Under the pieces are notes generated by a model. The model was not told where the DNA came from and searched no databases. It saw nothing but the letters and a program-made list of their open reading frames with translations. DNA of 64,000 nucleotides from Cellulophaga tyrosinoxydans (lineage in GTDB: Bacteria; Bacteroidota; Bacteroidia; Flavobacteriales; Flavobacteriaceae): NCBI RefSeq assembly GCF_900176415.1, contig NZ_FWXO01000004.1, positions 186,001 to 250,000 on the forward strand, in the 5' to 3' direction. Below, in pieces: positions 55,842-63,978 of this stretch. Positions within the stretch are counted from its first letter, which is position 1. Each line of letters starts with the position of its first letter. The translations under genes and the position numbers were made by a program.

Positions 55842-56888
55842 TTATCTAGCTACTCTACCAGAAGCATCACCTCCCATAAGTTTGTTAACTTCATCAACAG
55901 TAACAAGATTAGCATCACCTTTGATTGTATGTTTTAAACAAGACGCTGCTACTGCAAAATCTAAGGCATTTTGATCATCTTCTGGGAATTTTAATAATCC
56001 GTAAATTAATCCACCCATAAAACTATCACCACCACCTACTCTATCAACTATATCTGTAATTTGATACTGACGCGTTTGTAACATTTGTTTTCCATCATAT
56101 AAAACCCCTGCCCAAGTGTTGTGAGATGCAGAAATTGATCCTCTTAACGTAGTAATTACTTTTTTAGCTTTAGGGAATTTTTTCATCATTTGTTGGCAAA
56201 CAGATAAGAATGCCTCAGCCTTTACGTCGTGACCATGCGTTTGAACTGCTGCGCCAGCTGGTTTAATTCCAAAGTGCATTTCAGCATCTTCTTCATTTCC
56301 TAAAACAACATCACAATAAGATGTTAATTCTGTCATAATTTCTTCTCTTTTTGCTGCGTCGCAATACTTCCAAAGTTTAGCACGATAATTTAAATCGGTT
56401 GAAATAGTAACACCTAATTTACTTGCAGCCTTTACCGCTTCTAAACAAACATCTGCAGAACTTTGTGAAATTGCAGGCGTGATTCCAGTCCAATGAAACC
56501 AACCCACGTTTTCAAAAACTTCTTCCCAGTTAATCATACCAGATTGGATAGTAGACATTGAAGAGTATGCTCTATCATAAACTACTTTACTACCTCTAGA
56601 TACAGCTCCTGTTTCTAAAAAATAAATACCTAAACGTTCTCCACCCCACACTATTTTATCAACACCAACACCGCGTTTGCGCATTTCCATCATAGCACAT
56701 TCACCAATATCATTTTTAGGCAAACGAGTTACAAAATCAACAGGTACTCCGTAATTGGCTAGTGATACTGCAACGTTAGATTCACCTCCACCATAAACAA
56801 CATCAAAGCTACTAGCTTGTGAAAATCTTAAAAATCCTTCTGGAGCTAAACGAAGCATTATTTCTCCAAATGTTACTACTTTTTTCAT
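55842..56888 (-). CDS. kdgK: PfkB-family sugar kinase, probable 2-keto-3-deoxygluconate kinase
   Basis: Protein of 348 residues of the ribokinase/PfkB family. The N-terminal FGEIMLRLAPEGFLRF and VYGGGESNVAVSLANYG and the C-terminal signature DRVGGGDSFMGGL, with the catalytic Asp, are clear. The segment with LRLAPEG, and the genomic setting beside uronate genes, fit KDG kinase, which makes 2-keto-3-deoxy-6-phosphogluconate from alginate or pectin breakdown. An operator palindrome sits 34-51 bases upstream, and the LacI gene is divergent. A related 5-keto or fructose kinase role cannot be ruled out from sequence alone. Confidence 0.83.
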   Translation of the reverse strand: MKKVVTFGEIMLRLAPEGFLRFSQASSFDVVYGGGESNVAVSLANYGVPVDFVTRLPKNDIGECAMMEMRKRGVGVDKIVWGGERLGIYFLETGAVSRGSKVVYDRAYSSMSTIQSGMINWEEVFENVGWFHWTGITPAISQSSADVCLEAVKAASKLGVTISTDLNYRAKLWKYCDAAKREEIMTELTSYCDVVLGNEEDAEMHFGIKPAGAAVQTHGHDVKAEAFLSVCQQMMKKFPKAKKVITTLRGSISASHNTWAGVLYDGKQMLQTRQYQITDIVDRVGGGDSFMGGLIYGLLKFPEDDQNALDFAVAASCLKHTIKGDANLVTVDEVNKLMGGDASGRVAR

Positions 56889-56921
56889 GTTTAGAATATT
56901 TTATAAAGTTTAAATTTTATA

Positions 56922-56939
56922 GGTTAATCGATTAAGCAA
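56922..56939. promoter_or_regulatory. Probable LacI operator, kdgK-proximal
   Basis: GGTTAATCGATTAAGCAA, an imperfect copy of the palindrome at 57004-57035 (14 of its 16 core bases agree). Its centre is 90 bp from that of the other site. It lies 34 bases upstream of the kdgK start, in position to block that transcript. Confidence 0.75.
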
Positions 56940-56982
56940 TATTTAAAATAAAAATCAAAATACGACAATGTCTTGTGCTATT

Positions 56983-57012
56983 TTGATTATTAAAGGTATT
57001 ACAATATATTTG
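56983..57012 (+). promoter_or_regulatory. Promoter of the lacI gene
   Basis: TTG at 56983-56985, a 19-base spacer, and TATATTTG at 57005-57012: a full Bacteroidetes promoter match. The -7 element overlaps the operator palindrome that starts at 57004, which implies autorepression. Confidence 0.72.
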
Positions 57013-57035
57013 CTTAATCGATTAAGCAAATATAT
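57004..57035. promoter_or_regulatory. Probable LacI operator, lacI-proximal (32-bp palindrome)
   Basis: A perfect 32-bp palindrome with the core TTGCTTAATCGATTAAGCAA, ending 6 bases before the lacI start codon. The central CG and symmetric arms are typical of LacI/GalR sites. It overlaps the -7 element of the lacI promoter. Confidence 0.82.
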
Positions 57036-57041
57036 AAAAAA

Positions 57042-58064
57042 TTGGCAAATAAAAAAACAACTCTAAAAGATATTGCAATTGCGTTAAACATTTCTACCGC
57101 AGCTGTTTCTAAAGCGCTTAACGATGATTCTAGAATTAGTATAAAAACTAAAGAAGCCGTAAAAAAAGTAGCCAAAGAACTAAACTATCAACCCAATCAT
57201 TTAGCCAGTGCGCTACGGAAAGGAAAGAGTAATCTGGTGGGTGTAATTGTGCCTAGAACAAACAGTAATTTTTTTTCTTCGGTAATTCAAAACATTGAGG
57301 AAGTATTAAATAAAAAAGGATACAACATAATCATCACGCAATCCAACGAGTCTTACAAAAAAGAATGCAGTAATATAGACACGTTATTGTTTACTCAAGT
57401 AGATGGTATCATAGCCTCTATGGCAAATGAAACAACGAATTTAGCCTATTTTGAAAAAGTTAAATCTAAAGGAATTCCATTGATATTATTTGATCGCGGT
57501 GAAAACGATTTGAATGTTGATTATATAGGTATTAATGATTATGATAGCAGTCACATGATTGTAGAACATCTAATAAATCAAGGATGTAAAAGAATAGCTC
57601 ATATTGGAGGTTATAGACATACCAGAATATTTAATAATAGAATACGAGGTTATGTCGACGCAATTAAAAAACATCAACTTCCTGCAGATGAACAACTACT
57701 TTTAGAAAGTAATTTAACAATCGAAGATGGAAGAGAAAAAATGCTTGAATTACTACAATTAAAAAATAGACCTGATGCCGTTTATGTTGCAAGTGATTTT
57801 GCTGCTTTAGGTGCTTTACAAATTCTTCAAGAAAAAAACATTCAAGTCCCTAATGAAATTGCCTTAGTTGGTTTTGGAAATGAACCCTTTACTGCTATGG
57901 TAACTCCTGCCCTATCCACTATAAATCAGCATAGTGGCGAAATTGGTAAGATGGCGGCAAATACGTTTTTAGAACTTGCTGATGTTGCTGAACTAAAACA
58001 AACATTGAATAAAAAAATACTACAAGCGGAGTTAATTGTAAGAGACTCTTCTAAGAGAAAATAA
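57042..58064 (+). CDS. LacI-family transcription regulator of the kdgK-pfk locus
   Basis: Protein of 340 residues: N-terminal LacI HTH (TTLKDIAIALNISTAAVSKALND, LNYQPNHLASALRKGKS) and a periplasmic-binding-like effector domain (about 60-335). The start is a TTG at 57042; there is no ATG in frame upstream and the protein begins in the standard way (MANKKTTLKDIA). It is divergent from kdgK, and the gap holds two matching palindromes. The effector is probably KDG or a related breakdown product. A bidirectional hairpin follows the stop. Confidence 0.92.
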   Translation: MANKKTTLKDIAIALNISTAAVSKALNDDSRISIKTKEAVKKVAKELNYQPNHLASALRKGKSNLVGVIVPRTNSNFFSSVIQNIEEVLNKKGYNIIITQSNESYKKECSNIDTLLFTQVDGIIASMANETTNLAYFEKVKSKGIPLILFDRGENDLNVDYIGINDYDSSHMIVEHLINQGCKRIAHIGGYRHTRIFNNRIRGYVDAIKKHQLPADEQLLLESNLTIEDGREKMLELLQLKNRPDAVYVASDFAALGALQILQEKNIQVPNEIALVGFGNEPFTAMVTPALSTINQHSGEIGKMAANTFLELADVAELKQTLNKKILQAELIVRDSSKRK

Positions 58065-58068
58065 AAAA

Positions 58069-58101
58069 GCTGCAAGTAATAAAAAATTACCTACTTGCAG
58101 C
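58069..58101. terminator. Bidirectional terminator between lacI and the SDR gene
   Basis: Arms GCTGCAAGTA (58069-58078) and TACTTGCAGC (58092-58101), with an extra inner GTAAT/ATTAC pairing. An A-run precedes it on the plus strand, giving a T-run on the minus side. Confidence 0.75.
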
Positions 58102-58123
58102 GATTTAAATCTTATTTAAGAAA

Positions 58124-58879
58124 TTAACTAAAAGCTAATCCTCCATTAATATCTATATTATTACCTGTAATGAATGATGCTTCTTCAGAAGCCAAATAAG
58201 CTACTAAATCTGCAACTTCATTGGCTGTTCCTTCACGTCTTAAAGGAGTACTTGCAGCTACTTTTTCACGTATTTCATCTTTAGTGAAATCATCATGAAA
58301 TTTTGTGCCAATTAAACCTGGACAAAGCGCATTTACTCGTATTCCTTTAGGGCCAAGTTCTTTCGACATTGCTCTAGTAAATGTTGTTACAGCTCCTTTA
58401 GAAGAAGCATAAAGCGCGGATCCGCCTCCTCCTCCATCTCTTGCTGCTAAGGAAGAAATGTTGATTATAGCAGCTCCTTTACCCATTAATGGCTCAAAAG
58501 CTTGAGATACGAATACCGTAGATTTAAAGTTAACATTCATCACCAAATCATAAAAATCTTCATCAAACTCCTGTAATGTTTTACGGGCAAAAAGTCCGCC
58601 TGCATTATTTACTAAAATATCAACTTTGTCACCAAAAGCTTCAATAGCTTTATTTTTTAGTAAATCAATATCTAATTGCTTTGAAACATCTGCCTTAACG
58701 GCCACTGCAGTACCTCCAAAAGATTTTATTTCAGCAACAGTTTCGTTAGCTCCAGTTTCTGAACTCAAAAAATTAACAATTACCTTAGCTCCTTCTTTAG
58801 CTAATTTAATAGAAATTGCTCTTCCAATATCTCTAGAACCTCCAGTTACTATAGCAACCTTACCTTTTAATTTACTCAT
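58124..58879 (-). CDS. Short-chain dehydrogenase, candidate DEH reductase (1)
   Basis: SDR of 251 residues. Cofactor loop TGGSRDIGRAIS, NNAGGLFARKT, the Ser-Tyr-Lys triad within SSLAARDGGGGGSALYASSK, and C-terminal ITGNNIDINGGLAFS. In alginate breakdown an SDR reduces the unsaturated-uronate product DEH to KDG; one of the two SDRs here is the likely candidate. It is 22 bases after the second SDR, and both follow the transporter. Which of the two acts on DEH cannot be told from sequence. Confidence 0.85.
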   Translation of the reverse strand: MSKLKGKVAIVTGGSRDIGRAISIKLAKEGAKVIVNFLSSETGANETVAEIKSFGGTAVAVKADVSKQLDIDLLKNKAIEAFGDKVDILVNNAGGLFARKTLQEFDEDFYDLVMNVNFKSTVFVSQAFEPLMGKGAAIINISSLAARDGGGGGSALYASSKGAVTTFTRAMSKELGPKGIRVNALCPGLIGTKFHDDFTKDEIREKVAASTPLRREGTANEVADLVAYLASEEASFITGNNIDINGGLAFS

Positions 58880-58901
58880 GCTATTATTAAAAATATTACT
58901 A

Positions 58902-59666
58902 TTAAATACCTAAAGCCTGACCACCACCAATCTGGATAGTTTCTGCTGTTATGAAAGCAGCATCTTTACTTGCTAAGAATGATATTACACCAGCAACATC
59001 CTCAGGCTGACCTAATCTTCCTAACATAATATTATTTGCCCATGAAGCGAAAACTTCTGGTTTTGTTGCTTTAATCTGCGCATGAAAAGGGGTGTCAATT
59101 GTTCCTGGAGAAACTGCATTTACACGTATACCATATTCTGCTAAATCTTTCGCTAAGGCTCTTGTAATCGCATGTACTCCTGCTTTAGACGTACCATAGA
59201 TACCAGCACCTGGACCACCTGCGGTCCAACCAGCATTAGAAGTATAATTAATAATCGAAGCGTGATCTCCCTTTTTAAGAAATGGAATAGCTGCTCTAGA
59301 GGCAAAAAATACTGAATCAAGATTTAGTGCCATGACAAATCTGTAAAATTCAGTTGTCATCTCCTCAAATCTAGATCTTCCTCCAAGACCTCCAGCATTA
59401 TTTACCAGAACATCTATTCTTCCATATTTATTACCAATTGCAGTAATATTTTTGGTTACTTCTTCTTCTTTAGTAACATCGAATCCATAATATTCAGCCG
59501 TAATTCCTTCAGCTTGCAGTTCTTTAACTCTTTGAGCTCCTGCTTCGTCTTCAATACCATTTAATACAACAGTATAACCATCTTTACCTAATCTTTTTGC
59601 AACTTCGAAACCAATTCCTCCTGTTGCTCCAGTCACTACTGCTACTTTTCCTTTATTTGTACTCAT
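58902..59666 (-). CDS. Short-chain dehydrogenase, candidate DEH reductase (2)
   Basis: SDR of 254 residues. Cofactor loop TGATGGIGFEVAKRLG, NNAGGLGGRSRFEEM, the triad region ending IYGTSKAG, and C-terminal ITAETIQIGGGQALGI. It is only distantly like its neighbour (different substrate-binding loops), so it is more than a recent copy. It lies in the operon between the MFS transporter (43 bases upstream) and the first SDR (22 bases downstream). Either SDR could be the DEH reductase; the other may act on a different uronate. Confidence 0.85.
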   Translation of the reverse strand: MSTNKGKVAVVTGATGGIGFEVAKRLGKDGYTVVLNGIEDEAGAQRVKELQAEGITAEYYGFDVTKEEEVTKNITAIGNKYGRIDVLVNNAGGLGGRSRFEEMTTEFYRFVMALNLDSVFFASRAAIPFLKKGDHASIINYTSNAGWTAGGPGAGIYGTSKAGVHAITRALAKDLAEYGIRVNAVSPGTIDTPFHAQIKATKPEVFASWANNIMLGRLGQPEDVAGVISFLASKDAAFITAETIQIGGGQALGI

Positions 59667-59709
59667 TTTTTTATTTATTTAATTCTAACTCAATATTTTT
59701 TTTGTTCTT

Positions 59710-61011
59710 TTAGTTTGCTGATTTTAGAGGTTCTATTTTTGGACATAAAATCCAAATAGCAAGTAGTGCAATTAATGCTAATACTCCTCCAATTATAAAT
59801 GCTGGCGTATAATTACCTCCAGTAGTAATAAATGTTACCAATATTGTAAGTCCTGCTGCACCAAGTTTGGCTGCCATACCTGCAAAACCTGAAAGAGTAC
59901 CTACAATTTTACCACTATAAAGATCACTTGGTATTGTCTGTATATTTCCTATTGCAACTTGAAATCCGAATAGCAAGACGGCCATAATGATGACAGCGGT
60001 CATAGCAGATCCTGGAGCTTTTAATAAGAAAAAGCAAGGAATCATAATGAAACAACCTAAAGTGATGGTCATCTTTCGAGTTTTATCAATAGACCAACCT
60101 GCTGAAATTCTATTTTTAGCAAGTAACCCTCCAAATATGGCTCCAATCATAGCGCCAACATAAGGTACCCATGCTGAAAATGCTATTTCTTTTATATTCA
60201 TCCCAAATACTTCGGACAAATAGATGGGTATCCATACTATAAAAAGCCACCAGATAGGATCAATTGCTGCTGAAGCTATTATTACTCCCCAACTTTCTTT
60301 GTGCTTAAGTAATTGACCAGTACTGGGAGTATAACCTTCGTCGTAATTACCATCTTTATCAATATCTTGATTTCTTTGTCCTGAGAGAATATAATTTCTT
60401 TCATCTTCTGTCAACCATGGGTGAGATTTAGGCACTCCTTTTACTACGAACATCCAGGGTAGTAACCATAAAAACCCAAGTACTGCCACTACAATAAAAA
60501 TTGCTTTCCAATCAAAATAAACAGCTAATAATCCAATAATTGGATATGCAACTATACCACCAATAGCGGCTCCTGAATTAAAGATTCCTTGAGCTAGTGC
60601 TCTTTCTTTAGTAGGAAACCATTCTGCATTGGCTTTGGCAGCACCAGGCCAGTTACCCGCCTCAGCAATCCCTAATATTGATCTAAAAATTGAAAAACTT
60701 AGAATTCCTTGAGCAAATGCATGCAACAAAGTCGCTAAAGACCAAACTCCAATTGACAGAGCAAAGCCTAATCTAGTTCCTATCCAATCGAAAATTTTAC
60801 CAAAAAGAGCTTGTCCTCCGGCGTATGACAGAATAAATACAGTTGAAATAGTCCCATAAATTGCCTTATGCCCATCTCCATCCATTTCAGGGAATAAATC
60901 TTTAGCAATATCAGGCCATAAAGCTCCAAAGGCTTGCCTATCTATATAGTTTATAACAGCAGCCAAAGCTACAAGTCCTACTACCCACCATCTTAAACCT
61001 TTTACTTTCAT
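59710..61011 (-). CDS. MFS transporter, hexuronate/ACS family (ExuT-like)
   Basis: Protein of 433 residues with about twelve membrane helices. The start GLRWWVVGLVALAAVINYIDRQ and FILSYAGGQALFGKIFDWIGTRLG are typical of the anion:cation symporter family, which includes ExuT-type hexuronate carriers. Context (SDRs, KDG kinase, alginate lyase) suggests import of an uronate monomer such as DEH. It leads the SDR operon; a 15-bp palindrome lies about 26 bases before its start. Confidence 0.88.
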   Translation of the reverse strand: MKVKGLRWWVVGLVALAAVINYIDRQAFGALWPDIAKDLFPEMDGDGHKAIYGTISTVFILSYAGGQALFGKIFDWIGTRLGFALSIGVWSLATLLHAFAQGILSFSIFRSILGIAEAGNWPGAAKANAEWFPTKERALAQGIFNSGAAIGGIVAYPIIGLLAVYFDWKAIFIVVAVLGFLWLLPWMFVVKGVPKSHPWLTEDERNYILSGQRNQDIDKDGNYDEGYTPSTGQLLKHKESWGVIIASAAIDPIWWLFIVWIPIYLSEVFGMNIKEIAFSAWVPYVGAMIGAIFGGLLAKNRISAGWSIDKTRKMTITLGCFIMIPCFFLLKAPGSAMTAVIIMAVLLFGFQVAIGNIQTIPSDLYSGKIVGTLSGFAGMAAKLGAAGLTILVTFITTGGNYTPAFIIGGVLALIALLAIWILCPKIEPLKSAN

Positions 61012-61036
61012 CTGTTCCCTATTAGAATTATTATTC

Positions 61037-61051
61037 TATTGATTATCAATA
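61037..61051. promoter_or_regulatory. 15-bp palindrome upstream of the MFS gene
   Basis: TATTGAT-T-ATCAATA, about 25 bases upstream of the MFS start, in the 190-base gap. A neighbouring TAGAAT/ATTCTA repeat lies at 61023-61038. Further upstream a GATTGGTTAAAC half-site (about 61177) resembles the GntR site at 61948. These may be operators or parts of the promoter. Confidence 0.5.
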
Positions 61052-61201
61052 ACATACAATTTAAAATATTTTATTTTTAACAAAAAGCATCCATGCTTTT
61101 AAAAACCATATTTTTAAAAGTGCTAATAAATTGATTTCTTAATTTTATTTGCTAATTACTCTTTCTTTAACACATGATTGGTTAAACTTCTGATGTACTA
61201 C

Positions 61202-61924
61202 TTAGTCCATGAAATGATTCTCATTTAAATTGTAACAGTACTGATACAATATTCTAAAATGTATTTTCATTTTTTCTTTGGCCAATTGTGGATTCTGATC
61301 ACGAATAGCCTCAAAAATTTCGGTATGCTCTTGAATCCCTTTAAATGATTGATTGGTATCACAAACATGATACTTCTCAAAATTTGTTATTATCTCTGGA
61401 GTTATGATAAGCATAAATGTTTTTAATGTACTATTTCCACTTGCTCTAGCAATGGCTAAGTGGAATAATAAATCTTCTTCAACAGCATCTTCTTTATTCT
61501 CAACTTTTTTTGCGTAAGCATCTAAAGCATTTTTAAGTAATTTTAAATCCTCATCTGTTCTTCTTAAGGCAGCCAATCTAACAGTTTTAAGCTCTAATAA
61601 TATTCTGGTTTCCACTAAAGATTTAAAATCTGGTTCTTCTAATCGCAAAATTTCCGCTAACATACCATCCATTGCAATAGAACCAATATCAGCAATAAAG
61701 GTTCCACTTTGAGGCTTAGAAATTAATATTCCATAAAACTCTAATTTCTGTATTGCCTCTCTAATATTACTCCTACTAACACCAAATTTCTCGGAAAGCA
61801 TTCTTTCCGACGGTAATTTGTCACCTGGCTCAAGATTTTTATAGTTAATTAATTCTCTTATATTAGAAATAATTTCATTTTGAGTGTCTTGATTTTCGGT
61901 CTTAGTGAGAATTTCTATCTTCAT
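61202..61924 (-). CDS. GntR-family regulator (FadR subfamily)
   Basis: Protein of 240 residues: N-terminal winged HTH (EPGDKLPSERMLSEKFGVSRSN, IREAIQKLEFYGIL) and a C-terminal FCD effector domain (about 95-230) with the metal-binding acid and His residues. FadR-type regulators near uronate genes respond to uronate intermediates and repress until induced. It lies between the transporter operon and the alginate lyase genes and is a good candidate to control both. A TGGTTAACCA palindrome lies 24 bases upstream of its start. Confidence 0.92.
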   Translation of the reverse strand: MKIEILTKTENQDTQNEIISNIRELINYKNLEPGDKLPSERMLSEKFGVSRSNIREAIQKLEFYGILISKPQSGTFIADIGSIAMDGMLAEILRLEEPDFKSLVETRILLELKTVRLAALRRTDEDLKLLKNALDAYAKKVENKEDAVEEDLLFHLAIARASGNSTLKTFMLIITPEIITNFEKYHVCDTNQSFKGIQEHTEIFEAIRDQNPQLAKEKMKIHFRILYQYCYNLNENHFMD

Positions 61925-61947
61925 AATTTAAAAATGTATGTTAAAAT

Positions 61948-61957
61948 TGGTTAACCA
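61948..61957. promoter_or_regulatory. Probable GntR/FadR-type operator
   Basis: Perfect 10-bp palindrome TGGTTAACCA, of the TGGTnnACCA form bound by FadR-type regulators, 24 bases upstream of the GntR start. A half-site TGGTTTGTTA follows at 61961. It suits autoregulation and perhaps control of the lyase genes. Confidence 0.72.
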
Positions 61958-62047
61958 GATTGGTTTGTTAAAATTATGAAATTATTTCGAGTAAAAAAAC
62001 AATATCAGAATATTAAAAACTTATATTTTTGTTTATCATTTAGAATA

Positions 62048-62072
62048 TACCGACCTGAAAATCAGGTCGGTA
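62048..62072 (-). terminator. Hairpin after the alginate lyase gene
   Basis: Perfect 11-bp stem TACCGACCTGA / TCAGGTCGGTA around an AAA loop, 49 bases past the lyase stop. There is no long T-run on the minus strand, so it may act as a 3' mRNA stabiliser as much as a terminator. It separates the lyase transcript from the GntR gene. Confidence 0.65.
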
Positions 62073-62120
62073 ATAACTTAAAAACAAACTAACTCCAACT
62101 ATTTAACTTAAACTGTATTT

Positions 62121-63032
62121 TTAATGTACTACTTCTAACTCATAATATTTAACTTTTGCAAACGAACCTTCGTCTCTGCTTTGAAAATAATTTCCTGCTT
62201 TAAAGTAATTTTCAAAAACATTCCATCTAATTATATCTGAACTATCATATACTGCATATTCTGAATTATTAAGCACTATCACCATTTTACCCTTTTCAAC
62301 CCTAACTTCTAGAGCAAACTTTCTAAAACCTACTTCAGTTGGAAAATTGTACCCATCATCATCATCCCAAGCTTCTTCATGCAAAATTTCATCATCACTT
62401 GCACCCTTATTTTTCAGTATTTTTGTTTTAACTCTAATTTTACCATTATCCCAATATATTTTAAGCATAGGTGGCGCATTATTGTCTTTTGCTCCAATCA
62501 ATTCTTTTTGCTCATTACTAAGTCTACCATGAATTTGCATAATAATAACTCTATGATATTTTCCTTCAGCGTCTTTTGTGACATCTTCAATGGCAAGCTT
62601 TCCTTTCATAACCCCTCCTTGTTCAAAAGTCCAGTTGGTATTATTATCTCCAGGAACCATCTGCTCTCTTAACTCAGACCTAGAATATTTGGTATTCGCA
62701 GTAGTTGTATTCGGAAAAGCATAAAAAACAATAGACCCATCGGTTGAATCATTGTACATATAAGGCATCAACCTTTCATCGGTAGCGTAGTTCAAAATTT
62801 CCGGCGGCTCTACATTCATAGCTCCCCCTTTTGCATTTAATCCAGGAGTTGTAACACTCCAATGTTTTAAATTGATTTTGGATAGCTTATATTTCTTCTT
62901 TTTCTTCTTGGTTTTCTTAACAGTTTTAGAATCCGATTCTGTTGTGCTACTTGTCTTTTCTTGACAAGTAGCACTAACAGATAGAAATCCAATTAGTACA
63001 AACAGTACTATTTCTTTTCGGAAATATTTCAT
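62121..63032 (-). CDS. PL7-family alginate lyase
   Basis: Protein of 303 residues that cuts alginate by beta-elimination. The three PL7 signatures are RSELRE at 118-123, QIH at 166-168 and YFKAGNYFQ at 276-284. The N-terminus is a signal peptide ending in SATC (Cys23), a possible but non-standard lipobox (Thr before Cys), then a very basic linker with a KKTKKKKKKYK stretch (residues 39-49). The Ile in QIH is usually linked to activity on guluronate-containing blocks. It lies 10 bases after the PKD protein gene; a surface or periplasmic location is expected. Confidence 0.93.
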   Translation of the reverse strand: MKYFRKEIVLFVLIGFLSVSATCQEKTSSTTESDSKTVKKTKKKKKKYKLSKINLKHWSVTTPGLNAKGGAMNVEPPEILNYATDERLMPYMYNDSTDGSIVFYAFPNTTTANTKYSRSELREQMVPGDNNTNWTFEQGGVMKGKLAIEDVTKDAEGKYHRVIIMQIHGRLSNEQKELIGAKDNNAPPMLKIYWDNGKIRVKTKILKNKGASDDEILHEEAWDDDDGYNFPTEVGFRKFALEVRVEKGKMVIVLNNSEYAVYDSSDIIRWNVFENYFKAGNYFQSRDEGSFAKVKYYELEVVH

Positions 63033-63042
63033 TAATATTGGT

Positions 63043-63978
63043 TTATAGTTCTGGATAAACCTTTACATTATCAATATAGCAATCTACTGGTGTCACTGCC
63101 CATAGCCATATAGCAACTTCACCAGAGGCATTAGAAGTAAATTTAACTTCTACTTTTGTAAATGTTGTTTGCCCTTTTACTTCTGTTCCTAGATAAGTAA
63201 CCAATGCTCCGCCAACAGCAGATTGAGCATAGGCATCTGCACCATCTGTAAAGTGACCATCAAGAATCTCTGCGACGATTCTTCTTCCTCCGATTGGATC
63301 AGTAGCAATATCGTCTTTTATTGCATATTCAAATTCTAATGTATATTCCCAATTTGGAGAAACTACTATAGATTGATAAGCATGCCGAGTATTTGGATTA
63401 GCCCACTCTGCAGCAGATCTATTTCTATTCCATTTTGCACCTCTTGTTTTGGATCCGTTATCTGTGCCATCATATTTTAACCATGAACCATCACTACTGG
63501 ACTCAAACCCATTTCTGTCCCATCCATTGGAAAAATCGATTCTCCAATCATTACTACTATTTTCCATGTCACCATTTATAATTACTGGTGTAATAGGCAC
63601 AAATAAATCCTCAACGACAACTTCAATAATTACTGTATCAGAAACATTATTATCATCGCTTACTGTTAAAGATACAGGATAAGTACCTTCACCATTTACA
63701 AAAGTAAATATAGGATCTCTATCTGTAGATGTAGCTCCGCCGCCAAAATCCCATAAGTACTTTGTAGATTCTGTTGAAAGATCACTAAATTTAATTTTCC
63801 TATAATCATCTGCATCAGGGATATACGAGAATGCAGCTGAAGGTAAAACGGTGTCGACCTTCGAATTTGCCTCTGGTAGCTCAAATTCAAAATATTCACT
63901 ACAGCTTACAAAAGTACCGAAAGCTAAACCAATGAATATAAACTTTAATAAATTCTGTTTTAAAATACTTCTTTTCAT
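63043..63978 (-). CDS. PKD-domain surface lipoprotein of the alginate locus
   Basis: Protein of 311 residues with a signal peptide and lipobox VSC (Cys about 26). A PKD domain (about 45-120: FSYIPDADDYRKIKFSDLSTE, YLWDFGGGATS, VSLTVSDDN) is followed by a beta-sandwich that looks like a carbohydrate-binding module (about 133-311). This layout fits a surface glycan-binding protein of a polysaccharide utilisation locus; the SusC/SusD pair would be expected beyond the window edge. It starts the lyase transcript as seen here. Confidence 0.88.
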   Translation of the reverse strand: MKRSILKQNLLKFIFIGLAFGTFVSCSEYFEFELPEANSKVDTVLPSAAFSYIPDADDYRKIKFSDLSTESTKYLWDFGGGATSTDRDPIFTFVNGEGTYPVSLTVSDDNNVSDTVIIEVVVEDLFVPITPVIINGDMENSSNDWRIDFSNGWDRNGFESSSDGSWLKYDGTDNGSKTRGAKWNRNRSAAEWANPNTRHAYQSIVVSPNWEYTLEFEYAIKDDIATDPIGGRRIVAEILDGHFTDGADAYAQSAVGGALVTYLGTEVKGQTTFTKVEVKFTSNASGEVAIWLWAVTPVDCYIDNVKVYPEL

